Assembly: GCA_963781675.1 (NCBI GenBank)
Contig: CAWAGF010000007.1
Coordinates: 62,001 to 126,000, forward strand
Length of the DNA stretch: 64,000 nucleotides
Direction: 5' to 3'
Origin: SCTD01 sp963781675
GTDB lineage: Bacteria > Actinomycetota > Actinomycetes > Mycobacteriales > SCTD01
Part shown: piece after piece, positions 53,369 to 61,749 of the stretch
Position numbering within the stretch: position 1 is the first letter of the stretch
Layout: every line of letters starts with the position of its first letter
Position numbers and translations under genes: made by a program
The notes under the pieces: generated by a model
Told to the model about the DNA's origin: nothing
Seen by the model: only the letters and a program-made list of their open reading frames with translations
The model's database searches: none

Positions 53369-54002
53369 TCACGTCAGCGGCGGCGTGAAGCGTCCTCGTG
53401 CATGGGCGGTGATGAGGGCGAGCATGACGAGCCCAGCGGTGACCGCTGCCGCTTCGGGCGCGTGCCGGACCCCCAGACCGCCGGCGGCCAGTCCCGCCAC
53501 ACCGAGAGCGGTGACCGCTGCGCCGAGGTAGCGGAACAGTCGCTCCTGGAAGGCCCAGGACATGGGCAGGAAGTGCACGCCCACCACGGCAGCGATGAGC
53601 GCCGGTCGCAAGGCTTCTTGACCGTTCGAGGCCAGGAGGCGCGAACCCGAGCACCAGCAGGGCCACCTCGGCCAGCACGCAGCCGCCGTAGGCGACCAGG
53701 GCGAGCGGTCGCGGGCGCACCAGCGGGCCGAGACGCACAGGGCGGGCGTAGTGCGCGAACAGCGCTGCTCCTACGCCGACGAGGCCGGCGGCTCTCGTCG
53801 CCGCGGCGACGGCAGGGCCGAGCGCGGGCGAGTACGCCGTGATGAACGTCGCGGCGCCGATGAGGCCGATCAGGCTGCCCCAGCGTCGAGGGTCGGCGGC
53901 CAGCGGTGGTTCGCCGACGGCAGGGCCGTAGCGGCGGCTGTCAGGCAGTGCCGCGGACGTCGCTCGATCCTGCGCCGTTCCTGCTGTCCGGTGCGCCTCC
54001 AT
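53369..54002 (-). pseudogene. Multi-spanning membrane protein of unknown function, frameshifted
   Basis: Two frames make a protein of about 210 residues with six likely helices. The first part (RRWGSLIGLIGAATFITAYSP, then AALFAHYARPVRLGPL, then LAEVALLVLGF) joins the second (ASNGQEALRPALIAAVVGVH onward, ending RGRFTPPLT) near 53630-53640 by removal of one base. The N-terminal 35 residues are polar. The start is uncertain between several ATG codons near 54002-54020. No family is recognised. Confidence 0.6.
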
Positions 54003-54197
54003 GCCCGCATCCTGCATGCCGTCGCGTGGCACGTCCGGCGGCGTGCCGCGGTGGCGGGCCCAGGGCGGTAGGCGCGTCTCGCGAGGGCTTGACGTCCGCC
54101 GTCGCGCCGATGATCGCGGCCAGGCGAAGCGGAAGGCTGCCACAGGCCGGTGTTGGGCTGTGGGCCCGTCCGCCGCTTCCGTCGCGTCGATGAGGCG

Positions 54198-54939
54198 TCA
54201 GGCGTCGGTGGCCAGCCACGACGTGAACGTCTGCGCACCGCGCGGGCCGCGGCCGGTCGGCAGCAGGCCGCCGTCCGCCATCGCGCGGCCGGTGGAGCCG
54301 GGCAGCCGGACGGGAGAGCACGGGACGGCGCTGACCAGCAGCGCGGGCAACACGGCGGGCGAGGTCGACCAGCTCGTGCACCTCCGGGCCGGCGAGCTCC
54401 GGAGCCCGTCCTACCGCAGGTCCGACCGCCAGCGCCACCAGGGCCGCCGCGACCTCGCGCGCGGCGATCGGCTGCACGCGCATCCGCGGCACCAGCGCAA
54501 CCGGACCGGGGCTCCGCTCCATCAGCTGCCCGGCGAACTCGTGGAACTGCGTGGTCCGCAGGACGCTGGCCGGGAGCGGACCTGCCAGCACCAGCTCCTC
54601 CTGCCGGCGCTTGCCCTCGTAGTAGCCGAAGTCCACCCGGTCGATCCCGACGATCGACAGGACCACGTGGTGGCCCACCCCGACCTCCCGCCCGGCCGTC
54701 AGCAGCTGCTCGCTCGCGGCCTCGAAGAACGCGACCGACCGCCGCCGGCGCGTCGTGGCGATGTTGCTCACGTCGATCACCGCCTCCGCCCCGTCGAGCG
54801 CGGCCGCCAGGCCGCGCCCCGTGGTCACGTCCACGCCGACGGAGCGGGCCAGCACCACCGGCTCGTGACCTGCGCCCGCGGCAGCCGCCACGACGTGCCG
54901 GCCCACCACGCCGGTTCCACCGGCCACTGCGATCCGCAC
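54198..54939 (-). pseudogene. NAD(P)H-binding (NmrA-like) SDR protein, frameshifted
   Basis: A Rossmann-fold protein of about 246 residues starts VRIAVAGGTGVVGRHVVAAA. The middle contains VVLSIVGIDRVDFGYYEGKR and VLRTTQFHEFAGQLM, as in atypical SDRs of the NmrA type. One extra base within a GGG run at 54312-54314 splits the frame before RLPGSTGRAMADGG. The second frame ends TSWLATDA. The GTG start has GGAGGGA upstream. Function unknown; the catalytic Tyr/Lys is not obvious. Confidence 0.75.
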
Positions 54940-55105
54940 GCGTCGTCCCTCCGTCTCGCCGGCGCCCACCCCGCCCGGCTACACATCATGACGAGATGGC
55001 GCCGCCGGTTGTGACCCAGCTCGTGGGGTGCCGGGCTCGGTCGTCTCCAGCCACACCGCCCTTCCGCTTCACCGCGAGCAGGTGCGTCCCGGGCGCTCCC
55101 TGCCG

Positions 55106-55504
55106 TCAGGCTCCGGGTGCCGCTCCGCCGCGGGTGCTGCGCAGCCGCAGGAGGCCGAGCACCGGCAGCACGAGCGGCACGAAGCCGTAGCCGCTGCCGT
55201 ACGTCGACCACACGGTCTGGTCGGGGAACGCGTCCGGCAGCAGGACCGACGCGGTGCCGACGGCCAGGACGCCGACCAGCTCGAAACCGCAGGCGTACAG
55301 GGCGGTCCGGCGCAGGTCGCGGCCGAGCGCGACCGCCGCCACCAGGTAGACGACCGCGGCCAGCGCAGACAGCAGGTACGCCACCGGCGCCTCGTCGAAG
55401 CGGGTCGCGAGCTGCAGCGCCGCGCGGGAGGAGGCGGCCAGGGCGAAGACGGCGTAGACGGCGACGAGCAGCCGGCCGGGGCCGCGCCCGGTGCGCTCAG
55501 CCAC
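55106..55504 (-). CDS. Small membrane protein of unknown function
   Basis: This 132-residue protein has four likely helices, including LLVAVYAVFALAASSRAAL and YGFVPLVLPVLGLLRLRST. I do not recognise a family. The GTG start overlaps the end of the preceding membrane protein gene by eight bases, so the pair is co-translated. Both precede no other gene on that strand within 160 bases. Confidence 0.65.
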   Translation of the reverse strand: MAERTGRGPGRLLVAVYAVFALAASSRAALQLATRFDEAPVAYLLSALAAVVYLVAAVALGRDLRRTALYACGFELVGVLAVGTASVLLPDAFPDQTVWSTYGSGYGFVPLVLPVLGLLRLRSTRGGAAPGA

Positions 55505-55856
55505 CGCCGGCGTCCCAGACGCTGAGCAGCCGCACCTCGACCACGGCGACCACGAGGCAGGCGACGGCCAGGACGAGCGTGCCGTACCGCGACCGCTCCT
55601 CGACCGCGAGCACCAGGCCGCCCGGCACGAGCAGCGCGGAGACCGCGAGGTAGCCGGACAGCTCCCCCTTGCTGCCGCCCCAGTCGCCCATGCGCACCAG
55701 CGCGGCGACGGCCTGCAGGACGAGCACCGCCTGGAGCAGGAACAGCGCCTGCAGGTGGAGCTTCGGCAGCAGCACGTCCCGCGCGGCCCACACCAGCGCC
55801 CAGGCGCCGAGGGCGAGCGACAGCACGAAGACCGCTGTCGCCAGGCCGTCGGTCAA
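55497..55856 (-). CDS. Small membrane protein of unknown function, next to hemB
   Basis: This 119-residue protein has four likely helices and a central polar loop (RMGDWGGSKGELSGY). It starts four bases before the end of hemB, so the hem operon may continue into this pair. The function is not known. No redox or metal motif is visible. Confidence 0.65.
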   Translation of the reverse strand: MTDGLATAVFVLSLALGAWALVWAARDVLLPKLHLQALFLLQAVLVLQAVAALVRMGDWGGSKGELSGYLAVSALLVPGGLVLAVEERSRYGTLVLAVACLVVAVVEVRLLSVWDAGGG

Positions 55857-56884
55857 CGCAGCCAGCCGGCTGCTTCGGTCGCCCAGTACGTCAGCACCAT
55901 CCCGGCACCGGCCCGGCGGATCGCCGTCAGCTGCTCGAGCACGATCCGCTCACGGTCGATCCAGCCCTGCGCCGCAGCGGCCTCGACCATCGCGTACTCG
56001 CCGCTGACCTGGTAGGCGGCGACCGGCACGTCCACGGCGTCGGCGACCGCGCGCACCACGTCCAGGTAGGCGCCGGCGGGCTTCACCATCACGGCGTCCG
56101 CACCCTCGGCGACGTCCAGCAGCGCCTCGCGCACGCCCTCGTCGGCACTGCGCGCACCGTCCTGCTGGTAGCCGGCGCGGTCACCGAACTGCGGCGCGCA
56201 CTCGGCCGCGTCGCGGAACGGGCCGTAGTAGGCCGAGGCGTACTTCGCGCTGTAGGCCAGGACCGGCAGCGACGTGAAGCCGTCGGCGTCCAGGGCTGCG
56301 CGGATCGCGGCCACCTGGCCGTCCATCATCCCGGAGGGCGCGACGACCTGGCTGCCGGCGCGGGCCTGGGCCACCGCCGCGGAGGCGTAGCGCTCGAGCG
56401 TCGCGTCGTTGTCGACGTCGCCGTCCGGCAGCAGGATCCCGCAGTGACCGTGGTCGGTGTACTCGTCCAGGCACAGGTCGGTCAGGACGACGAGGTCCTC
56501 GCCGACCTCCGCGACGACGTCCTGCAGCGCGAGCTGCACGATGCCGTCCGGGTCGTCGGCGCCCGAGCCCCGGGCGTCCTTGACGGCCGGGATGCCGAAC
56601 AGGATCAGTCCGCCGACACCGGCCGAGACCGCCTCGTGCGCTGCCTTCTTCAGCGACTCGCGCGTGTGCTGGACGACGCCCGGCATCGACGCGATCGGCT
56701 GCGCCGAGGCGATGCCCTCCTTGACGAACACCGGCAGCACGAGGTCGCTCGGCCGCACGTGCACGTCGGCCACCAGCCGCCGCAGCGCCGCGGTGCGGCG
56801 CAGGCGGCGTGGGCGGGCGGCGGGGAAGGAGGACTGCCGGGCGGCGGGGAAGGAGGACTGCCGGGCGGCGGGGAAGGAGGTCAC
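55853..56884 (-). CDS. hemB: 5-Aminolevulinate dehydratase (porphobilinogen synthase)
   Basis: This 343-residue enzyme condenses two 5-aminolevulinate molecules to porphobilinogen. The Schiff-base lysines are K214 (YSAKYASAYYGPFRDA) and K268 (VMVKPAGAYLD). DLCLDEYTDHGHCG (136-149) shows the metal site with Asp replacing a Cys of the zinc type, so a magnesium-dependent form is likely. The first 24 residues are three copies of an SFPAARQ-like unit from a tandem DNA repeat and are not normal for the family. The GTG start overlaps the preceding stop. Confidence 0.94.
   Translation of the reverse strand: MTSFPAARQSSFPAARQSSFPAARPRRLRRTAALRRLVADVHVRPSDLVLPVFVKEGIASAQPIASMPGVVQHTRESLKKAAHEAVSAGVGGLILFGIPAVKDARGSGADDPDGIVQLALQDVVAEVGEDLVVLTDLCLDEYTDHGHCGILLPDGDVDNDATLERYASAAVAQARAGSQVVAPSGMMDGQVAAIRAALDADGFTSLPVLAYSAKYASAYYGPFRDAAECAPQFGDRAGYQQDGARSADEGVREALLDVAEGADAVMVKPAGAYLDVVRAVADAVDVPVAAYQVSGEYAMVEAAAAQGWIDRERIVLEQLTAIRRAGAGMVLTYWATEAAGWLR
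56814..56880. repeat. 24-bp tandem repeat in the 5' end of hemB
   Basis: Two full 24-bp copies (56814-56837 and 56838-56861) and a partial third (56862-56880) start CGGGCGGCGGGGAAGGAGG. In hemB they encode repeated SFPAARQS. The period of eight codons keeps the frame open whatever the copy number. Confidence 0.9.
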
Positions 56885-58431
56885 CTGCGGGCGGCCCGCG
56901 CCACCTTGCGCCGGTGCGCGGCGCTCGGGAGCGCGTCCGTCGTCTTGCGGCGCTCGACGGCGAAGGCGGCCAGCGCCTCGACCAGAGTCGCGACGTCGGG
57001 CTTGGGCGCCAGGACGTCGACGCGCAGGCCGAGCTCCTTGGCGGTCGCCTCGGTCTGCGGGCCGATGGCGGCGAGGACCGTGGTGTCGTGCGGCTTGCCG
57101 GCGATGCCGACGAGGTTGCGCACCGTGGAGCTGGAGGTGAAGAGCACGGCGTCGTAGCCGCCGCCCTTCAGCGCCTCGCGCGTCTCGGCGGGCGGCGGCG
57201 CCGCGCGCACGGTCCGGTAGGCCGTCACGTCGTCGACCTGCCAGCCCAGCTCCTGCAGGCCGGCCAGCAGCGTGTCCGTGGCGATGTCGGCGCGCGGCAG
57301 GAAGACGCGGTCGATCGGGTCGAAGACGTCGTCGTACGGCGCCCAGTCCGCGAGCAGGCCCTCGCTCGACTGCTGGCCGCTCGGCACGAGGTCGGGGCGG
57401 ATGCCGAAGTCGACGAGCGCCTGCGCGGTGGTGTCGCCGACGGCCGCCACCTTCACGCCGGACAGCGCGCGGGCGTCCAGGCCGTACTCCTCGAGCTTCT
57501 CGCGCACGGCCTTGACGGCGTTGACGGAGGTGAAGGCGACCCAGGCGTACTTGCCGTCGTGCAGGCCCTTCACGGCACGCTCCATCGGGGCGGGCGTGCG
57601 CGGCGGCTCGACCGCGATGGTGGGCACCTCGACGGGCACGGCACCGTAGGAGCGCAGGACGGCCGACAGCGCGCCGGCCTGGTCGCGGGTGCGCGGGACG
57701 AGCACGCGCCAGCCGTACAGCGCGCGGCTCTCGAACCACGCGTGCCGGTCGGCCTTCTTCACCGCGTCGCCCACGACGACGACGGCCTCGCCGGACAGGT
57801 CGGCCAGCACGGACTCGACGCTGTCGAGGGTGGCGGTCACGGTGCGCTGCTCGGAGGTCGTGCCGCCGACGGTGACGGAGACGGCCTCTCCGCCCTTGCG
57901 GCCGTGCTCGACGAGGGAGGCGGCGCACTTGGCGACGTCGCCGACCGTGGTCAGCAGCACGAGGGTGCCCGGGGCGGCGGCGAGCCCGCGCCACGGCGTG
58001 CTGTCCTCGACGCGCGCAACGGTGCGGGGGCTGCTGGCGGCGACGCCGGCGCTGGCCGGCACGGCCTGCTCGAGCGTCACGCCGGGGACGACCTCGAGGC
58101 GCTGCCTGGCCTTGAGGACGGCCTCGGCCTCCTTGAGGCCCTCGGCGGTGGCGTACGGGTCGCCGGGCAGCAGGCGGACAGCCGTGCGGCCGTCCCTGCT
58201 GGCGCCGACCAGCACCGTGCCCTGCGCCTCGCCCGGCTCGGTCCGCACGACCTCGGCGTCCTCGCGAGCACCCGCCAGCAGCGCCTCGTCGACGCGGCGA
58301 TCGACGAGCAGCAGGTCGGCCGCGCCGATCAGCTGCGCGGCGCGGACGGCCAGCAGGCCGGGGTCGCCGGTGCCGGCGCCGACCAGGGCCACCTGCCCGG
58401 CGGGGCCGGTCGGCTTCTTCGTGGGGCTCAT
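56881..58431 (-). CDS. hemD: Fused uroporphyrinogen-III methyltransferase-like/uroporphyrinogen-III synthase
   Basis: This 516-residue protein has an N-terminal SAM-methyltransferase-like domain of the CobA type (VALVGAGTGDPGLLAVRAAQ, then RLLPGDPYATAEG) and a C-terminal HemD domain (VLVPRTRDQAGALSAVLRSYG, then FTSVNAVKAV). The GDP motif of the first domain is altered from the usual GGDPFVFGR, so its methyltransferase activity is doubtful. The same fusion exists in streptomycetes. The start overlaps the hemC stop. Confidence 0.9.
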   Translation of the reverse strand: MSPTKKPTGPAGQVALVGAGTGDPGLLAVRAAQLIGAADLLLVDRRVDEALLAGAREDAEVVRTEPGEAQGTVLVGASRDGRTAVRLLPGDPYATAEGLKEAEAVLKARQRLEVVPGVTLEQAVPASAGVAASSPRTVARVEDSTPWRGLAAAPGTLVLLTTVGDVAKCAASLVEHGRKGGEAVSVTVGGTTSEQRTVTATLDSVESVLADLSGEAVVVVGDAVKKADRHAWFESRALYGWRVLVPRTRDQAGALSAVLRSYGAVPVEVPTIAVEPPRTPAPMERAVKGLHDGKYAWVAFTSVNAVKAVREKLEEYGLDARALSGVKVAAVGDTTAQALVDFGIRPDLVPSGQQSSEGLLADWAPYDDVFDPIDRVFLPRADIATDTLLAGLQELGWQVDDVTAYRTVRAAPPPAETREALKGGGYDAVLFTSSSTVRNLVGIAGKPHDTTVLAAIGPQTEATAKELGLRVDVLAPKPDVATLVEALAAFAVERRKTTDALPSAAHRRKVARAARR

Positions 58432-59354
58432 GCCTTGTCTCCCATCAGGTCCGCGGCGCCGAGGTCGAGCAGCTCGGCGGCGAGCCGGCGTCCCACCTCC
58501 ACGGCCTCGGACGTCGGACCGGTCGCCGAGAGGCGGACGGCGTCTGTTCCGTCGACGGCGGCCACCAGGCCGCGCAGGTAGATCTCCGCGCCGTCGTCGC
58601 CCTCGGCGACCTGCGCCAGCGCGCCGACGGGCGCGGTGCAGCCGGCCTCCAGCGCAGCGAGCAGCGCCCGCTCGGCGGCGACGGCGGTACGGGTGTCCTC
58701 GTGGTCCAGCGCGCCGAGCAGGCGCACCAGCTCCTCATCGCCCGCGCGGCACTCGATCGCGAGCGCGCCCTGGGCCGGCGCGGGCAGCATCGTCAACGGG
58801 TCGATCACCTCGGTGGCCTCGTCGAGCCGGCCGAGCCGCTGCAGGCCGGCGCGCGCGAGGACGACGGCGTCCAGCTCGCCGGAGCGGACCTTGCCGATGC
58901 GGGTGTCGACGTTGCCGCGGATCGGCACGACCTCGTGGCCGAGCCCGAGGCCGAGCAGCTGGGCGGTGCGGCGCGGGGAGCCGGTGCCGATCCGCGCCCC
59001 CGCGGGCAGCTCGCCGATCGTCAGGCCGTCGCGGGCGACCAGCGCGTCGCGCGGGTCCTCGCGCAGCGGCACGGCCGCGATGACCAGCCCGGGGGCCGGC
59101 GCCGTGGGCAGGTCCTTGTACGAGTGGACGGCGAGGTCGACCTCGTCCGCGAGCAGGGCGTCGCGCAGGGCGGTCACGAAGACGCCGGTCCCGCCGATCT
59201 GCGCGATGGCAGCGCGGTTCACGTCGCCCTCGGTCTGCACGGTGACGAGCTCCACCTGGACGCCGAGCTCGGCGATGATCGTCGCGGCGACCTGGCCGCT
59301 CTGGGCGAGCGCCAGCGCGCTGCCCCGCGTGCCGAGGCGCAGCATCCGGGTCAC
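58428..59354 (-). CDS. hemC: Hydroxymethylbilane synthase (porphobilinogen deaminase)
   Basis: This 308-residue enzyme joins four porphobilinogens to hydroxymethylbilane. LRLGTRGSALALAQSGQVA opens the protein, HSYKDLPT and GTGSPRRTAQL follow, and the dipyrromethane-binding cysteine is in ALEAGCTAPVGA. The GTG start overlaps the hemA stop by four bases. Confidence 0.95.
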   Translation of the reverse strand: MTRMLRLGTRGSALALAQSGQVAATIIAELGVQVELVTVQTEGDVNRAAIAQIGGTGVFVTALRDALLADEVDLAVHSYKDLPTAPAPGLVIAAVPLREDPRDALVARDGLTIGELPAGARIGTGSPRRTAQLLGLGLGHEVVPIRGNVDTRIGKVRSGELDAVVLARAGLQRLGRLDEATEVIDPLTMLPAPAQGALAIECRAGDEELVRLLGALDHEDTRTAVAAERALLAALEAGCTAPVGALAQVAEGDDGAEIYLRGLVAAVDGTDAVRLSATGPTSEAVEVGRRLAAELLDLGAADLMGDKA

Positions 59355-60646
59355 TCGAACACCGTCACGGGCGTCGCGGTGACGGCCGCGGGGGCGGCCC
59401 GGTCGAGGCCGAACAGCTCGCGCAGGGCGTCGGCGTACGAGAGGCCCTCGGGCGCCTCCTGCAGCTCCTTCACCCGCACGGTCGGGGTGTGCAGCAGCTT
59501 GTCGACGACGCGGCGGACGGTGGCCTGCACCTCCGCGCGAGCAGCCTCGTCCAGGTCGACGCGGCCGGTGAGGCGGGCGAGCTCGCTGTCGACGACCTCG
59601 GCGGCCCGGCTGCGCAGGGCGACGACGGTCGGGGCGATCTTCGCGGCGCGCTGCCAGGCCAGGAAGTCACCGACCTCCTGGGTGACGATCCCGCGCGTCG
59701 CCTCGACGTCGGCGCCGGCCTCGGTGGTGGCGAGCACTGACTGCAGCGACTCCAGGTCGACCAGCGTCACGCCGGGCAGGTCGCGCACGCCGGCCTCGAC
59801 GTCGCGCGGCAGGGCCAGGTCGAGGATCGCGAGCGGCCGGCCGCCGCGCTGCTCGAGCGCCCGGCGGACCTGCTCGCAGGTGAGGACGACGCCGGTCGCC
59901 CCGGTCGAGGAGACGACGACGTCGGCGTCCACCAGGGCGGCGTCCAGGCCGTCGAGCCCGATCCCGCGGCCCTCCAGGTTGCCGGCCAGGCGCTCCGCGC
60001 GGTCCAGCGTGCGGTTGGCGACGACGACGTCGCCCGCACCTGCGCGCCGTAGCGTCGCGCCGGCGAGAGCACCCATCGAGCCGGCGCCGACGACGAGGAC
60101 GTGCCGCCCGTCGAGCGGGCCCACCGCCTCCACCGCGCGCTCCAGCCCGACGGTCACCAGCGAGCGGCCGGCCTCGTCGATGCCGGTCTCGCTGTGGGCG
60201 CGCTTGCCGACCTTGAGCGCCTTCTGGAACAGCTCGTGCAGCGTGGGGCCGGCGCCGCCGTCGCGCGCCTCGGCGTAGGCCCGACGGAGCTGGCCGAGGA
60301 TCTGCGACTCGCCCACCACCATCGAGTCGAGCCCGCACGCGACCTCGAACAGGTGCAGGACGGCCTGCCCCTCCCAGTGCACGTAGAGGTGCCGCTTGAG
60401 CTCGTCGAGCGGGACGCCGGACAGCCGGGCGAGCAGGTCGCTGACGGCGTCGACTCCGGGGTGGAAGCCCTCGGTGTCGGCGTAGACCTCGACCCGGTTG
60501 CAGGTCGACAGCACGACCGCCTCCGACAAGGGGCCGCTGCTGCGCAGGTCGGTGAGCAGCCCCGGGTCGCCGACGCCGACGGTGACCTGCTCGAGCAGGC
60601 TGACCGGCGCGCTGCGGTGCGAGATGCCGACGACGAGGACGCTCAT
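59351..60646 (-). CDS. hemA: Glutamyl-tRNA reductase
   Basis: This 431-residue enzyme reduces glutamyl-tRNA to glutamate-1-semialdehyde, the first committed haem step. The nucleophile is C49 in VVLSTCNRVEVY; GESQILGQLRRAY and the NADPH-binding VLVVGAGSMGALA follow. The gene lies 31 bases after rex on the same strand, a conserved arrangement that places haem synthesis under Rex control in streptomycetes. Confidence 0.96.
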   Translation of the reverse strand: MSVLVVGISHRSAPVSLLEQVTVGVGDPGLLTDLRSSGPLSEAVVLSTCNRVEVYADTEGFHPGVDAVSDLLARLSGVPLDELKRHLYVHWEGQAVLHLFEVACGLDSMVVGESQILGQLRRAYAEARDGGAGPTLHELFQKALKVGKRAHSETGIDEAGRSLVTVGLERAVEAVGPLDGRHVLVVGAGSMGALAGATLRRAGAGDVVVANRTLDRAERLAGNLEGRGIGLDGLDAALVDADVVVSSTGATGVVLTCEQVRRALEQRGGRPLAILDLALPRDVEAGVRDLPGVTLVDLESLQSVLATTEAGADVEATRGIVTQEVGDFLAWQRAAKIAPTVVALRSRAAEVVDSELARLTGRVDLDEAARAEVQATVRRVVDKLLHTPTVRVKELQEAPEGLSYADALRELFGLDRAAPAAVTATPVTVFE

Positions 60647-60677
60647 CGGCAGGTCCCCACGCAGACGTGGGGCGCGG

Positions 60678-61388
60678 TCACGCCGGCACCTCGGACAGCG
60701 CGGCGGAGGCCTTGCGGTGCTCGTGGAACGACAGGATCTGCAGCTCGTTCGACAGGTCGACCCGCCGCACGTCGACGTCGTCCGGCACCTGCAGCACCGT
60801 CGGCGCGAAGTTCAGGATGCTGCGCACGCCCGCCGCCACCAGCCGGTCGCAGACGTCCTGCGCCGCCTCCGCGGGCGTGGCGATGACGCCGATGGAGACG
60901 TCCTCGTCGCGCACCACGTCCGCGAGCTCGTCCAGCGCGCGGATCGGCATGCCGGCCACGACGTCCCCGACCCGCGCCGCGTCGGCCTCGAGCAGGGCGG
61001 CGATCCGGAAGCCGCGGTCGTCGAAGCCGCCGTAGCCGGCCAGCGCCTGCCCGAGGTTGCCGACCCCGACCAGCACGACCGACCAGCGCTGGCCGAGACC
61101 GAGCGCGCGGCTGATGTGGAACACGAGCTCCTGCACCTCGTAGCCCACGCCGCGCGTGCCGTACGAGCCCAGGTGCGACAGGTCCTTGCGGAGCTTGGCC
61201 GAGCCGACCCCTGCGGCGGCGGCGAGCGCCTCGCTGCTGACGGTCGTGCGGCCGGCCTCGGCCAGGGCGTGCAGCGCGCGCAGGTAGACCGGCAGGCGGG
61301 CGACGGTGGCGTCCGGGACCTCCGCGCGGCGGGCGCGGGGCAGCTCGGCGGCCAGCGACCGACCGCCCGTGCTGGACTGCGCGCTCAC
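60678..61388 (-). CDS. rex: Redox-sensing transcriptional repressor Rex
   Basis: This 236-residue repressor has an N-terminal winged helix (TTVSSEALAAAAGVGSAKLRKD then LSHLGSYGTRGVGY, where the last stretch reads DNA) and a C-terminal Rossmann domain with VVLVGVGNLGQALAGY (about 103-118) that binds NAD+/NADH. NADH releases it from DNA. Two operator copies in this window (12557-12574 and 61448-61465) fit its consensus. The GTG start has GGAG upstream. Confidence 0.96.
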   Translation of the reverse strand: MSAQSSTGGRSLAAELPRARRAEVPDATVARLPVYLRALHALAEAGRTTVSSEALAAAAGVGSAKLRKDLSHLGSYGTRGVGYEVQELVFHISRALGLGQRWSVVLVGVGNLGQALAGYGGFDDRGFRIAALLEADAARVGDVVAGMPIRALDELADVVRDEDVSIGVIATPAEAAQDVCDRLVAAGVRSILNFAPTVLQVPDDVDVRRVDLSNELQILSFHEHRKASAALSEVPA

Positions 61389-61436
61389 GACGACTCCTGC
61401 CCGACGGGGCGCGTCCGCGCGGCCCCTGCGAACCTC

Positions 61437-61465
61437 AGGTTACGCGCTTGTGAACGCATGCACAA
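61437..61465 (-). promoter_or_regulatory. Rex operator and -10 element upstream of rex
   Basis: TTGTGAACGCATGCACAA (61448-61465) keeps both half-sites of the Rex consensus with one change (TGCACAA for TTCACAA). A -10-like TAACCT (61437-61442, minus strand) follows directly, so Rex would cover its own promoter. The site is 60 bases before the rex start. Confidence 0.8.
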
Positions 61466-61480
61466 AGTCGGTGAGCGCCG

Positions 61481-61744
61481 TCACAGGCGCAGCGCGAGCG
61501 CCTTCCGCAGCACCTTCTCGTCGATCCGCCAGTAGGCGTGCTCGACCCCGTCGAGCAGCACGACCGGGACCTTGTCGCTCCAGCGCTCGCGGTCCTGCGG
61601 GTCGGCGTCCACGTCGCGCACCGCGAGCGGCAGGCCTGCGTCGGCGGCCGCCCGGGCGACCACCGGCTCGGCCTCCTGGCACAGGTGGCAGCCGGCGCGC
61701 GTCACGAGCACCACCGAGCCCACGCGCGGCCGTCGGAGCCTCAC
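61481..61744 (-). CDS. Glutaredoxin-like (DUF836 type) protein
   Basis: This 87-residue thioredoxin-fold protein has the redox motif TRAGCHLCQEAEPVV (C19 and C22) and the cis-Pro region DKVPVVLLDGVEHAYWRID. It matches short actinobacterial glutaredoxin-family proteins often found next to rex and hem genes. The GTG at 61744 was taken as start; a GTG at 61723 gives an 80-residue form. It follows the acyl-CoA ligase gene by five bases. Confidence 0.82.
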   Translation of the reverse strand: MRLRRPRVGSVVLVTRAGCHLCQEAEPVVARAAADAGLPLAVRDVDADPQDRERWSDKVPVVLLDGVEHAYWRIDEKVLRKALALRL

Positions 61745-61749
61745 GCGCC

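Noticed and set aside
56814..56880. Ribosome binding sites (AAGGAGG) for plus-strand genes
   Set aside because: They are the complement of the repeated hemB codons and no plus-strand start with a plausible gene follows.
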